Shown here: piece after piece, positions 15,954 to 23,688 of the stretch | How positions within the stretch are numbered: the stretch's first letter is position 1 | Layout: every line of letters starts with the position of its first letter | NCBI GenBank assembly: GCA_003150315.1 | Contig: QAML01000045.1 | Location: forward strand, 1-26,534 | Source: Prevotellaceae bacterium | GTDB lineage: Bacteria > Bacteroidota > Bacteroidia > Bacteroidales > Bacteroidaceae | DNA: 26,534 nucleotides | Reading direction: 5' to 3' | The notes under the pieces: generated by a model | The model's input: only the letters and a program-made list of their open reading frames with translations | Told to the model about the DNA's origin: nothing | Databases searched by the model: none | Program-made: the position numbers and the translations under genes

Positions 15954-15963
15954 GGAATATATT

Positions 15964-16359
15964 TCAAATACGGTGTTTTTGCTTGTTAAGCATTTCTTTG
16001 GCCTCAATAGACAATGTAGCATGCGGAACTATGCGTAACCGTTCTTTAGGTATAAGTTTACCGGTAACGCGACAAATACCATAGGTTTTGTTTTCAATTC
16101 TTACGAGAGCTTGCTGTAAGTCGCGTATGAATTTTTGTTGTCGTGCGCACATTGTAGTAAGTTCTTCCTTTTCCTGCGTGGCAGAGCCTTCTTCAAGAAC
16201 TTTGAAAGTGGGAGAGGTGTCTGTAACGTCGTTACCGGCTTTGTTGGTAAGAACAGACATCATTTGGGTGTATTCCCTTTTTGCCATTTCTATCTTCTTG
16301 AGGATAATCTCTTTGAATTCCGCAAGTTCTTCGTCGCTGTACCTTGTTTTTTCAGCCAT
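15964..16359 (-). CDS. DksA/TraR-family regulator lacking the zinc-finger cysteines
   Basis: A 131-residue protein with an N-terminal coiled coil (about residues 10-95) and the C-terminal block YGICRVTGKLIPKERLRIVPHAT followed by LSIEAK, typical of TraR/DksA proteins, which bind RNA polymerase in its secondary channel and tune transcription with or without ppGpp. The C4 zinc finger of classical DksA is reduced to a single cysteine, C96; the other positions hold Thr, Val and His. Bacteroidetes members I recall have the same change, so it is probably a lineage trait. It lies 22 nt after ileS and 10 nt before the preferred lspA start, so it is cotranscribed with both. Confidence 0.9.
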   Translation of the reverse strand: MAEKTRYSDEELAEFKEIILKKIEMAKREYTQMMSVLTNKAGNDVTDTSPTFKVLEEGSATQEKEELTTMCARQQKFIRDLQQALVRIENKTYGICRVTGKLIPKERLRIVPHATLSIEAKEMLNKQKHRI

Positions 16360-16381
16360 AGTCTTTTGATATTTGAAAAGA

Positions 16382-19300
16382 TTACTTTTCTATTTTAATG
16401 GTTAAATTAGTGTCGCCGATATTCCATTCTTCTCCGTTTTCAACTTTGGGAGAAATAGTAAAGGATTTTGCAAGAACCTGTGTTGATATATAATCTTTGA
16501 AATTGCTGATGATGTTTTTCGCAACGTCCGAATCTTCTATTGTAATATTGATTCTGTCGGTTATTTCAAAGCCACTCTCTTTGCGGAAGGTCTGGATATG
16601 TTTTACAAGTTCTCTTGCCTGACCTTCAATGCGAAGGTTTTCAGTAATCTCAAGGTCGAGAGCAACTGTGAGAGCTCCGTCATTTGCTACGGCATATCCG
16701 GGAATGTCTTCGTTTACTACTTCAACTTCGTCAAGATTAATGGTAACGTTTTGGTCAAGAATGTTGAATGAGACAACTCCTTCGCTTTCTAATTTGCGGA
16801 TGTCTTCTTGCGACATATCCTTTACGGCTTGAGCTATTTCCTTCATAAGTTTGCCATATTTCTTTCCAAGAATTCGGAAGTTCGGTTGTACGCGCTTTTT
16901 CAAAAGATTGTCGTCCTCAACAAATTCCAATTCTTTTACGTTAACCTCGTCAAGGATAAGTTTGGCTACTTCTTCGATATGCTTTCTCGTATCACTGTTT
17001 TTAGATGCAGGGATAGTGATTTTCTGAAGAGGCTGACGCACAATTATTGATTCTTTTTTGCGGAGCGAAAGAACCATGGAAGTAATCTTTTGCGCCATTT
17101 CCATACGAAGTTCAAGCTCTTTGTCTATAACAGAGTCGTTTACTTTGGGGAATTCTGATAAATGTACGCTGTCGCACAAATCTTTTCCTGTAACGCTTGC
17201 AAGACTCTTGTAAAGACGGTCAGCATAGAACGGAGAAAGAGGTGCAATAAGTTTTGAAAGTGTTATGAGACAGGTGTAAAGTGTTTGATATGCGCTCAAT
17301 TTGTCCTGGCTCATAGAACTTCCCCAAAAACGTTTTCTTGAAAGTCTCACAAACCAGTTTGAAAGATTGTCAATTGTGAAAGTTTCAATATACCGTCCCG
17401 CACGTGTCGGCTCGTAATCATTATATGCTTCGTCAACTTTTTTTACGAGACTGTTTAATTCCGAAAGAATCCAACGGTCAAGTTCCGGACGTTCGTTGCT
17501 TGGAACATCAGTTTCGCTGTAATTAAAATTGTCTACGTTGGCATACATTGCAAAGAAAGAGTATGTTTGATGCAATTTGCCAAAGAAAGTTCGAGAAGTT
17601 TCTGCAACGCCGGCTTCATCAAATTTCAAATTTTCCCACGGAGAAGAGTTGGTCATCATATACCAACGCACAGGATCTACGCCGTATTTCTCAATAATTT
17701 TGAAAGGATCTATGGCGTTGCCCAAGTGTTTGGACATTTTATTTCCATTCTTGTCAAGAACCAAACCATTGCTTATTACAGCTTTGAAGGCAAGGCTGTC
17801 GCGAATCATTGTAGAGATTGCGTGAAGAGTAAAGAACCAACCGCGCGTTTGGTCAACGCCTTCTGCTATGAAGTCTGCGGGATATGAAAGATTTTTTTCT
17901 ATTTGCTCTCGATTCTCAAACGGATAATGCAACTGCGCAAACGGCATGGAGCCGGAATCAAACCATACGTCAATCAAATCGGTCTCACGTTTCATGGGTT
18001 TACCCGAAGGTGAGGTTAAAATGATGTTGTCTACGTAAGGGCGATGCAGATCTATTTTGTGGTAATTCTCGTCAGAGTAATCGCCCGGCACGAATCCTTT
18101 TTTCTTGAACGGGTTCGTGGTCATGTTTCCTGCTTTTACGCTCTTTTCTATTTCGCTGTACAGTTCTTCTATACTGCTTATGCAAATTTCTTCTCCGCTT
18201 TCGCTTCTCCATATAGGTAACGGAGTTCCCCAAAAACGAGAACGCGACAGATTCCAGTCGTTAAGGTTTTCAAGCCATTTACCAAATCTTCCCGTACCGG
18301 TGGATTGCGGTTTCCATTTGATGTTTTTGTTTAATTCGAACATGCGCTCTTTTCTCGCCGTAGAACGAATGAACCAACTGTCAAGTGGGTAATAGAGAAT
18401 AGGTTTGTCCGTACGCCAACAATGCGGATAGTTGTGTACGTGCTTTTCTATTCTAAATGCAAGACCGGATGCCTTAAGTTCCATGCAGATTGATATGTCA
18501 AGCGTTTCGTCTTTGTCGGTCAATTTGTCATCATAGGCATTTTTTACAAATCTTCCTGCGTACGTCTTGTACAAATCAACGTTCATGTGCTTTTGCTTAA
18601 AGTCTTCGTCAAGATCTTCAAGCTTATAGAAGCGTCCTTTGAGGTCAACCATCGGACGTTTGTTGCCGTTTTTGTCTATAAGTTGCAATGCGGGAACGCC
18701 TGCTTTCTTTGCCACGAAAGCATCATCTGCACCAAAAGTAGGGGCTATGTGAACAATACCTGTACCGTCCTCTGTGCTTACGTAATCGCCAAGTATTACG
18801 CGGAATGCGCCCTCACCCGGGTTTACATAAGCAAAAAGCTGTTCGTATTTCAACCCTTCAAGGTCTGTGCCTTTGAAGTGTGCAACAACCCGGTAGGGTA
18901 GTATTTTACCGCCTTTCTCGTAATTTTCCATTGCTGCTTCGGCTCCGGCGGGATTGAAATAAGAAGCTATTCTTGCTTCTGCCATTACAACGGAAATCGG
19001 TTGGGATGTGTAGGGATTGAAAGTGTTAACCAAAACATAATCAATCTTTGGTCCTACGCATAGAGCCGTATTCGAAGGCAATGTCCATGGAGTTGTTGTC
19101 CATGCCATGAAATATGTCTCTCCCCAATCTGTTTTGAAAGCACCCTGTGGGGATGTCATGCGGAACATAGCCGTTACCGTGGTGTCTTTTACATCACGAT
19201 AACATCCCGGCATGTTCAGTTCGTGAGAGCTTAAGCCTGTTCCTGCTGCGGGAGAGTAAGGTTGTATGGTATATCCTTTATATATAAGTCCCTGTGAGTA

Positions 19301-19804
19301 CAGATTGTGAAGCAACCACCATACTGATTCTATGTAATAGTTCTCGTATGTTATGTATGGTCTTTTCATGTCAACCCAGTAACCCATCAGGCGACTGAGA
19401 TTCTCCCATTCGGCGGTAAACTTCATCACATTGCTGCGGCAGTGTGCGTTGTATTCTTCTATGGAAACGGTTTTGCCAATATCGTCTTTGGTTATTCCCA
19501 TTTCTTTCTCCACACCAAGCTCAACGGGAAGTCCGTGGGTGTCCCAACCGGCTTTGCGCGGAACATAAAAACCTTTCATCGTTTTGTAGCGACAGATTGT
19601 GTCTTTTATGGTTCGCGCAAGAACGTGGTGAATTCCCGGATGTCCGTTTGCAGAGGGGGGACCTTCATAAAAAGTAAAATGAGGGAAGCCCTCATGTTCG
19701 CTTACACTGCGCTCTGAGGCGTGGTTTTTGTCCCATTCTTCAAGGACTTGTTTATTTATTTCTGACAGGTTGAAGTCTGAATGTTCTTCGAATTTCTTCT
19801 GCAT
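16382..19804 (-). CDS. ileS: Isoleucyl-tRNA synthetase
   Basis: A 1140-residue class I synthetase that charges tRNA-Ile with isoleucine. The HIGH-type signature is HPGIHH at residues 55-60 within EGPPSANGHPGIHH, and the KMSKS-type loop is GNKMSKH near residue 690. The large editing domain lies between, with GWDTHGLPVE before it and the TTPWTLPSNTAL motif in it. The anticodon-binding domain and a C-terminal extension follow. Length and motifs fit the long, eukaryote-like IleS type, which is often insensitive to mupirocin; that trait is family knowledge, not shown here. It is the first gene of an operon with dksA-like, lspA and DUF4296 genes, with a strong promoter 28 nt upstream. Confidence 0.98.
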   Translation of the reverse strand: MQKKFEEHSDFNLSEINKQVLEEWDKNHASERSVSEHEGFPHFTFYEGPPSANGHPGIHHVLARTIKDTICRYKTMKGFYVPRKAGWDTHGLPVELGVEKEMGITKDDIGKTVSIEEYNAHCRSNVMKFTAEWENLSRLMGYWVDMKRPYITYENYYIESVWWLLHNLYSQGLIYKGYTIQPYSPAAGTGLSSHELNMPGCYRDVKDTTVTAMFRMTSPQGAFKTDWGETYFMAWTTTPWTLPSNTALCVGPKIDYVLVNTFNPYTSQPISVVMAEARIASYFNPAGAEAAMENYEKGGKILPYRVVAHFKGTDLEGLKYEQLFAYVNPGEGAFRVILGDYVSTEDGTGIVHIAPTFGADDAFVAKKAGVPALQLIDKNGNKRPMVDLKGRFYKLEDLDEDFKQKHMNVDLYKTYAGRFVKNAYDDKLTDKDETLDISICMELKASGLAFRIEKHVHNYPHCWRTDKPILYYPLDSWFIRSTARKERMFELNKNIKWKPQSTGTGRFGKWLENLNDWNLSRSRFWGTPLPIWRSESGEEICISSIEELYSEIEKSVKAGNMTTNPFKKKGFVPGDYSDENYHKIDLHRPYVDNIILTSPSGKPMKRETDLIDVWFDSGSMPFAQLHYPFENREQIEKNLSYPADFIAEGVDQTRGWFFTLHAISTMIRDSLAFKAVISNGLVLDKNGNKMSKHLGNAIDPFKIIEKYGVDPVRWYMMTNSSPWENLKFDEAGVAETSRTFFGKLHQTYSFFAMYANVDNFNYSETDVPSNERPELDRWILSELNSLVKKVDEAYNDYEPTRAGRYIETFTIDNLSNWFVRLSRKRFWGSSMSQDKLSAYQTLYTCLITLSKLIAPLSPFYADRLYKSLASVTGKDLCDSVHLSEFPKVNDSVIDKELELRMEMAQKITSMVLSLRKKESIIVRQPLQKITIPASKNSDTRKHIEEVAKLILDEVNVKELEFVEDDNLLKKRVQPNFRILGKKYGKLMKEIAQAVKDMSQEDIRKLESEGVVSFNILDQNVTINLDEVEVVNEDIPGYAVANDGALTVALDLEITENLRIEGQARELVKHIQTFRKESGFEITDRINITIEDSDVAKNIISNFKDYISTQVLAKSFTISPKVENGEEWNIGDTNLTIKIEK

Positions 19805-19831
19805 TATAGTCTATTATTTCTAAAATTACTG

Positions 19832-19861
19832 CAAATTTACTTCAACGCCTACAAACCACAA
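19832..19861 (-). promoter_or_regulatory. Promoter of the ileS operon
   Basis: On the minus strand TTG (19859-19861), then 19 nt, then TAAATTTG (19832-19839), a full match to the Bacteroidetes consensus. The transcript would start near 19825, leaving a leader of about 20 nt. No T-box or other leader structure fits in that length. Confidence 0.78.
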
Positions 19862-19923
19862 AATCATACGCTTTAAAATTTGTCTAAAACGTTGTTTGGC
19901 ACAAGTGTGCGGGTATGCAAAAG

Positions 19924-19956
19924 GAAAAGCACGATTGAAAATCTCAATCGTGCTTT
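19924..19956 (-). terminator. Intrinsic terminator of the tRNA-Ser gene
   Basis: An 11-bp perfect stem (AGCACGATTGA with TCAATCGTGCT) with a short loop, followed on the minus strand by TTTTCCTTTT. It starts 2 nt past the tRNA 3' end. Confidence 0.88.
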
Positions 19957-19957
19957 G

Positions 19958-20045
19958 CGGAAAGAGAGGGATTCAAACCCCCGGTACGGACAAGCCGTAC
20001 AGCGGATTTCGAGTCCGCCCCATTCGGTCACTCTGGCATCTTTCC
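19958..20045 (-). tRNA. tRNA-Ser(CGA)
   Basis: An 88-nt class II tRNA on the minus strand. The acceptor stem pairs GGAAAGA with TCTTTCC. The anticodon arm is GCGGA-CTCGAAA-TCCGC with anticodon CGA. A long variable arm (TACGG/CCGTA stem) identifies serine, and the T arm is GGGGG-TTTGAAT-CCCTC. The discriminator is G and CCA is not encoded. It reads UCG codons. It has its own promoter and terminator, so it is a separate unit. Confidence 0.97.
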
Positions 20046-20081
20046 TTGTATGTAAGAACCTGTTTCTGTAACTTACGGGTG

Positions 20082-20112
20082 CAAAGGTAGTGTTTTTTTT
20101 GCATTCATGCAA
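20082..20112 (-). promoter_or_regulatory. Promoter of the tRNA-Ser gene
   Basis: On the minus strand TTG (20110-20112), 20 nt, then TACCTTTG (20082-20089), a full consensus match. The -7 element ends 36 nt before the mature tRNA 5' end, so a short leader must be removed by RNase P. Confidence 0.78.
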
Positions 20113-20222
20113 ATATTAATCTTTTTCTTTGCGGTTTAAGTTGCTGTTTGCGGCATGCGGAAACCGCAATTTATGATGCGATAAAGGGCATGAAAAACAA
20201 AGGTTCCGCGACATCGAAAAAA
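20113..20222. other. Non-coding spacer between the tRNA promoter and repeat copy 4
   Basis: About 110 nt with a GCGGTTT/AAACCGC inverted repeat (20131-20137 and 20161-20167) enclosing a GC-rich loop. No gene is seen. It might be a hairpin at the end of a longer 3' region of the LysM gene. Confidence 0.35.
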
Positions 20223-20313
20223 ACATATGGCTTATCGTAAAAAACATAAGGCATATATTTTAAAATACAAGGCACTTATTTTAAAATAAGTGCCTTGTGT
20301 TTTTTTTTTTTTT
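20223..20313. repeat. 21-bp-unit palindromic repeat, copy 4, with three tandem units and a T14 tract
   Basis: This is the clearest copy of the unit structure. Three consecutive 21-bp units (20224-20244, 20245-20265, 20266-20286) read on the plus strand as HMAYRKK, HKAYILK and YKALILK before TAA. The palindrome at 20267-20298 has perfect 16-nt arms and no spacer. A run of 14 T follows at 20300-20313, then TTATAAGATATTGAAATA at 20317-20334, which matches the sequence after copy 3. It lies 94 nt past the stop of the LysM gene. Confidence 0.9.
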
Positions 20314-20406
20314 CTTTTATAAGATATTGAAATATTGCGACTTATAAAAGCCCTCTTTTGCGGGTTGTTGCGTTATGTTTCAAGCCTCAATTATCGGCAC
20401 TTTCAC

Positions 20407-21315
20407 TTATCTGTAAACAAACAATTCTTGTCCTGCATAGATTTCGGCATCTGGGGACAGATTATTCATTTTATACAGATATTTCAATTGAATTCCGAAA
20501 CGCTGTGATATGGAATAGAAAGATTCGCCTGCGGAGACAGTTATGAGTTTGCCTTTGTAAGAACGCTCGGCGTGCTTTTTCTTCTTCTCAAGATATACAA
20601 CATCGCCTTCCCGTAAAGTATATCCTTTTTCGAGCTCGTTGAATTTCATGATTTTACGCCGTGAAACACCCGTTTCTTTGGATATGCTCTTGAATGTGTC
20701 TCCTGCACGGGCTATAACGTAATAGTTGTCATTATTGAAATAAACACGGTGTTCCTGACGTTGCTCTATTCGTTGTACCTGACGCGGGTTTATGGCATGG
20801 GAATCATCGAAACGGTATAGCTGATAATCCTCAATCAGTCCGATAAGCATGTCTGCGTATCGCGGATTCGTGGCATATCCCGCACTTTTAAGCCCGTATG
20901 CCCAACCTCTGTAGTCTTTGGGATTTAATTTGAAAAGAAAAAAATATCTCGGGTTCTGTGTCAGGAATTTGGAATGGTCTTCGTAGCTTTCCCTTGCGCT
21001 TTTATATGCTCTGAATTTCTCGTTCGGTCTGTCATCATTGGCAAGCATGTAAGGTCCTGTCCAACCATTTGAACATTTTATGCCGAAGTGGTTGTTGGCT
21101 TTAGTACATAGCATGCTTCTTCCCGCACTCGTTTCTATAATTCCCTGGGCAAGGGTAATGCTTGCGGGAATGCGGTATTTTTGCATTTGCTCCACCGCCA
21201 TATTCCAGTATTGCGCAATGTAAATGTCGTTAATGTTTCCTTGCGCTTTTGATGAAAGGGTCGCAAATGCGAGAAGTGCAAAAATGGCGAAACGTTTTAT
21301 ATTTTGCATGGTCAT
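20407..21315 (-). CDS. Secreted glucosaminidase with two LysM domains
   Basis: A 302-residue exported peptidoglycan hydrolase. A Sec signal peptide ends near SSKAQG (residue 26). Residues about 30-165 form a FlgJ/LytB-type N-acetylglucosaminidase domain, with the likely catalytic Glu61 in LAQGIIETSAGRS, NNHFGIKC and the YATNPRYADMLIGLI motif. Two LysM peptidoglycan-binding domains follow (about 198-245 with RAGDTFKSISKETG and 258-302 with SAGESFYSISQRFG). It should trim cell-wall glycan during growth or division. It begins 44 nt after nspC with no promoter seen between, so the two genes are probably cotranscribed. Repeat copy 4 follows it. Confidence 0.95.
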   Translation of the reverse strand: MTMQNIKRFAIFALLAFATLSSKAQGNINDIYIAQYWNMAVEQMQKYRIPASITLAQGIIETSAGRSMLCTKANNHFGIKCSNGWTGPYMLANDDRPNEKFRAYKSARESYEDHSKFLTQNPRYFFLFKLNPKDYRGWAYGLKSAGYATNPRYADMLIGLIEDYQLYRFDDSHAINPRQVQRIEQRQEHRVYFNNDNYYVIARAGDTFKSISKETGVSRRKIMKFNELEKGYTLREGDVVYLEKKKKHAERSYKGKLITVSAGESFYSISQRFGIQLKYLYKMNNLSPDAEIYAGQELFVYR

Positions 21316-21359
21316 ATTGCTTACAGGTTATTGTGCTGTATTTGTTTTGAATCCAGTGG

Positions 21360-22526
21360 TCAGTCCATCATGTCGCGGTAATCTTCGAACTTATATTCGC
21401 GAAGCATTTGAATGTTTCCGTTGTGCCGTTTCATGCATATGGATGGGTGTTGAATGCCATTGAACATGGTTGTTTTTACAGTTGTGTAGTGTATCATGTC
21501 CTTGAATATGATTTCGTCGCCAACATTAAGCCCGTTAGGAAACAACCAATATCCCATGAAATCTCCGCTGAGGCAGCTGTTTCCTCCAAGGCGGAAAATG
21601 TTTTCATCCGTAATGTTTTTGATTTCATTCCCCAGAGACAACGCACCTTCTACTTCCGGTTGATAAGGCATTTCAAGACAATCGGGCATATGGCAGGTAA
21701 AGCTGACGTTTAGAATAGCTGTTTTTATGCCTTTGTCCTCAACAATATCAACAACACTTGCAATCAAATCTCCGGTTTGCCATGCAAAAGCCGAACCGGG
21801 TTCCATGATTATTTCAAGATTGGGATGGCGATGTCTGAAGTCTCGAAGAATTTTGACAAGATGGTTAATGTCATATCCTTTGCGTGTCATCAAATGTCCG
21901 CCGCCAAGATTTAGCCATTTTATGTTTCCAAGCCATTTGCCGAATTTAGATTCTATGGTGTCAAGGGTGCGTTCGAGTGCGTAAGAGTCGTTTTCGCAAT
22001 GGCAATGACAGTGAAAGCCTTCTGTTCCGTCAGGTAAGTTTGCGGGCATATCGGATGCAGAAATTCCGAAACGTGTTCCGGGGGCACACGGATTGTAGAT
22101 GTCGGTGGCAATCTCCGAACGCTCGGGATTTATTCTTATTCCTGCGGATATGTTATGGTTCGCAGGATTGCTGTTCCAATCTTTAATTTTGTCGTAGAAG
22201 CGAGAATATTGCGAAAGAGAATTGAACGTAATACACTTGGAACACTCCAAAATTGTATTGAATGTGTTTTCTTCATAAGCAGGAGAATAGGTATGGGCAA
22301 GGCTACCGAAATAATCATTGGCAAGCTTTGCCTCAAAAGGAGAACTTGCCGTTGTAGAACAGATATACTCTTTGAAAATATCAAAAGTCTTCCACAAGGC
22401 AAAAGCTTTGAAAGCCAATATAATTTCCACACCCGATTCGCTTGAAACCTTGTTTATAAGTTTCAAGTTTTCGCGCAGTTTGTCCTCATATAAAATATAA
22501 TAAGGAGTGGAAGGAACACCGTTCAT
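21360..22526 (-). CDS. nspC: Carboxynorspermidine/carboxyspermidine decarboxylase
   Basis: A PLP-dependent enzyme of the alanine-racemase-fold decarboxylase group. It removes CO2 from carboxyspermidine or carboxynorspermidine, the last step of the polyamine route used by many Bacteroidetes. From the ATG at 22526 it has 388 residues: PLP lysine K40 in ILAFKAFALW, RINPERSE, the HCHCHCEND strand, glycine loop LNLGGGH, EPGSAFAW, and the C-terminal CHMPDCLEMPYQP and GGNSCLSGD motifs with the catalytic cysteine region. A GTG at 22556 extends the frame by ten residues, but it lies inside the terminator hairpin and the extension is not family-like, so ATG is chosen. The partner carboxyspermidine dehydrogenase is not in this window. 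A glucosaminidase gene follows. Confidence 0.93.
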   Translation of the reverse strand: MNGVPSTPYYILYEDKLRENLKLINKVSSESGVEIILAFKAFALWKTFDIFKEYICSTTASSPFEAKLANDYFGSLAHTYSPAYEENTFNTILECSKCITFNSLSQYSRFYDKIKDWNSNPANHNISAGIRINPERSEIATDIYNPCAPGTRFGISASDMPANLPDGTEGFHCHCHCENDSYALERTLDTIESKFGKWLGNIKWLNLGGGHLMTRKGYDINHLVKILRDFRHRHPNLEIIMEPGSAFAWQTGDLIASVVDIVEDKGIKTAILNVSFTCHMPDCLEMPYQPEVEGALSLGNEIKNITDENIFRLGGNSCLSGDFMGYWLFPNGLNVGDEIIFKDMIHYTTVKTTMFNGIQHPSICMKRHNGNIQMLREYKFEDYRDMMD

Positions 22527-22542
22527 CTTTCTCGTTTTTAGA

Positions 22543-22582
22543 AAATCCCGCAACACACAAGTGTATTTGTATTGCGGGATTT
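22543..22582 (-). terminator. Hairpin terminator between galE and nspC
   Basis: An 11-bp perfect stem (AAATCCCGCAA at 22543-22553 with TTGCGGGATTT at 22572-22582) and an 18-nt loop, followed on the minus strand by TTTTCTAAAAAC. It lies 30 nt past the galE stop and ends 16 nt before the nspC ATG. I see no TTG/TAnnTTTG promoter between hairpin and ATG, so it may act as a partial terminator or attenuator. Confidence 0.75.
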
Positions 22583-22612
22583 ATATGATTGTTATGATTT
22601 ATGGCTGCAAAA

Positions 22613-23653
22613 TCACATGATTCCGCGTTCGCGTAGTGTTAGTTGCCATTTCCACGCAGATGAAAGAGCGTCTTCAAGAGTATGAACCGCTTTCCACCCG
22701 AGTACATTGTTGGCTTTATCTACGTTGCCCCATATTTTCTCAATATCGCCTGCACGACGTGGAGCAATCTGGTAGTTAAGTTTCACGCCGGTACACTTTT
22801 CGAAAGTATTAACAAGTTCCATAACGGAAACGCCATGTCCTGTGCCTATATTGAATACTTCCACATTCTCCTGACATTTGTCCTCGAGAATTCTTTTCAT
22901 GGCGCAAACGTGTGCTTTAGCAAGATCGACAACATATATATAGTCGCGAATGCAAGTACCATCGGGAGTGTTGTAATCATCTCCGAAGATGCTCAACTGT
23001 TTGCGGATTCCGATAGCCGTTTGAGTGAGGTAGGGAATTAGGTTTGCGGGAACACCGTTAGGCATTTCACCAATAATAGCAGACGGATGAGCACCAATGG
23101 GATTGAAATAGCGTAGGAGTATGGCTTTAATGGGAGCACCGCTCTTAATGTCGTCTTCTATTATTTCTTCGTTAATCTGTTTGGTGTTGCCGTATGGGCT
23201 TTCGGCTTTCTTGATAGGAGCTTTCTCTGTTACGGGAAGGTTTTCTTTGTCGGGCTGACCGTAAACAGTGCAAGAAGAAGAGAATATAATACCTTTGACA
23301 TCATACTTGGGCATCAATTCCAAAAGGTTTACTAATGAAACGATGTTGTTGCGATAGTATTTCAATGGTTTTTGCACTGATTCGCCAACGGCTTTGCTTG
23401 CCGCAAAATGGATAATGCCTGTAATGTTAGGGTATTTCTTGAAAACACCTTCGAGAGCAGGCATGTCAAGACAATCAACTTGCTCGAATGCAGGGCGAAT
23501 GCCTGTTATTTTCTCAATGCCGTCAACAACGTCAGCTTTTGAGTTTGAAAGGTTATCGATGATTACTACATCATAGCCTGCCTGCTGAAGTTCTACGGTT
23601 GTATGTGAACCGATGAAACCGGTTCCGCCTGTAACCAATATTGTCTGTTTCAT
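22613..23653 (-). CDS. galE: UDP-glucose 4-epimerase
   Basis: A 346-residue short-chain dehydrogenase/reductase that interconverts UDP-glucose and UDP-galactose, supplying galactose for surface polysaccharides or allowing its use. The NAD-binding Rossmann motif is TGGTGFIGSH (residues 8-17). The catalytic region has SSSCTVYG (125-132) and the YxxxK pair Y154/K158 in SPYGNTK. Family motifs GTCIRDYIYVVDLAKAH and NIGTGHGVSV are present. The N-terminal ATG is at the expected distance from the first glycine motif. It lies 35 nt after nadE and is the last gene before a hairpin terminator. Confidence 0.97.
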   Translation of the reverse strand: MKQTILVTGGTGFIGSHTTVELQQAGYDVVIIDNLSNSKADVVDGIEKITGIRPAFEQVDCLDMPALEGVFKKYPNITGIIHFAASKAVGESVQKPLKYYRNNIVSLVNLLELMPKYDVKGIIFSSSCTVYGQPDKENLPVTEKAPIKKAESPYGNTKQINEEIIEDDIKSGAPIKAILLRYFNPIGAHPSAIIGEMPNGVPANLIPYLTQTAIGIRKQLSIFGDDYNTPDGTCIRDYIYVVDLAKAHVCAMKRILEDKCQENVEVFNIGTGHGVSVMELVNTFEKCTGVKLNYQIAPRRAGDIEKIWGNVDKANNVLGWKAVHTLEDALSSAWKWQLTLRERGIM

Positions 23654-23688
23654 TTGCTTTTATTTTACTATGCAGTTTTACGTTAAGT

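Noticed and set aside
15954..16022. N-terminal extension of LspA to the ATG at 16022
   Set aside because: It would overlap the dksA-like gene by 59 nt and add 23 polar residues not expected before the first membrane helix; GTG at 15953 fits better.
19873..20112. Minus-strand 79-codon ORF over the tRNA-Ser
   Set aside because: It is the tRNA, its promoter and terminator read as codons; the cloverleaf with variable arm explains the sequence.
20223..20313. Possible small CRISPR array because of 21-bp tandem units
   Set aside because: Units adjoin without unique spacers, are degenerate and partly inverted, and no cas genes are present.
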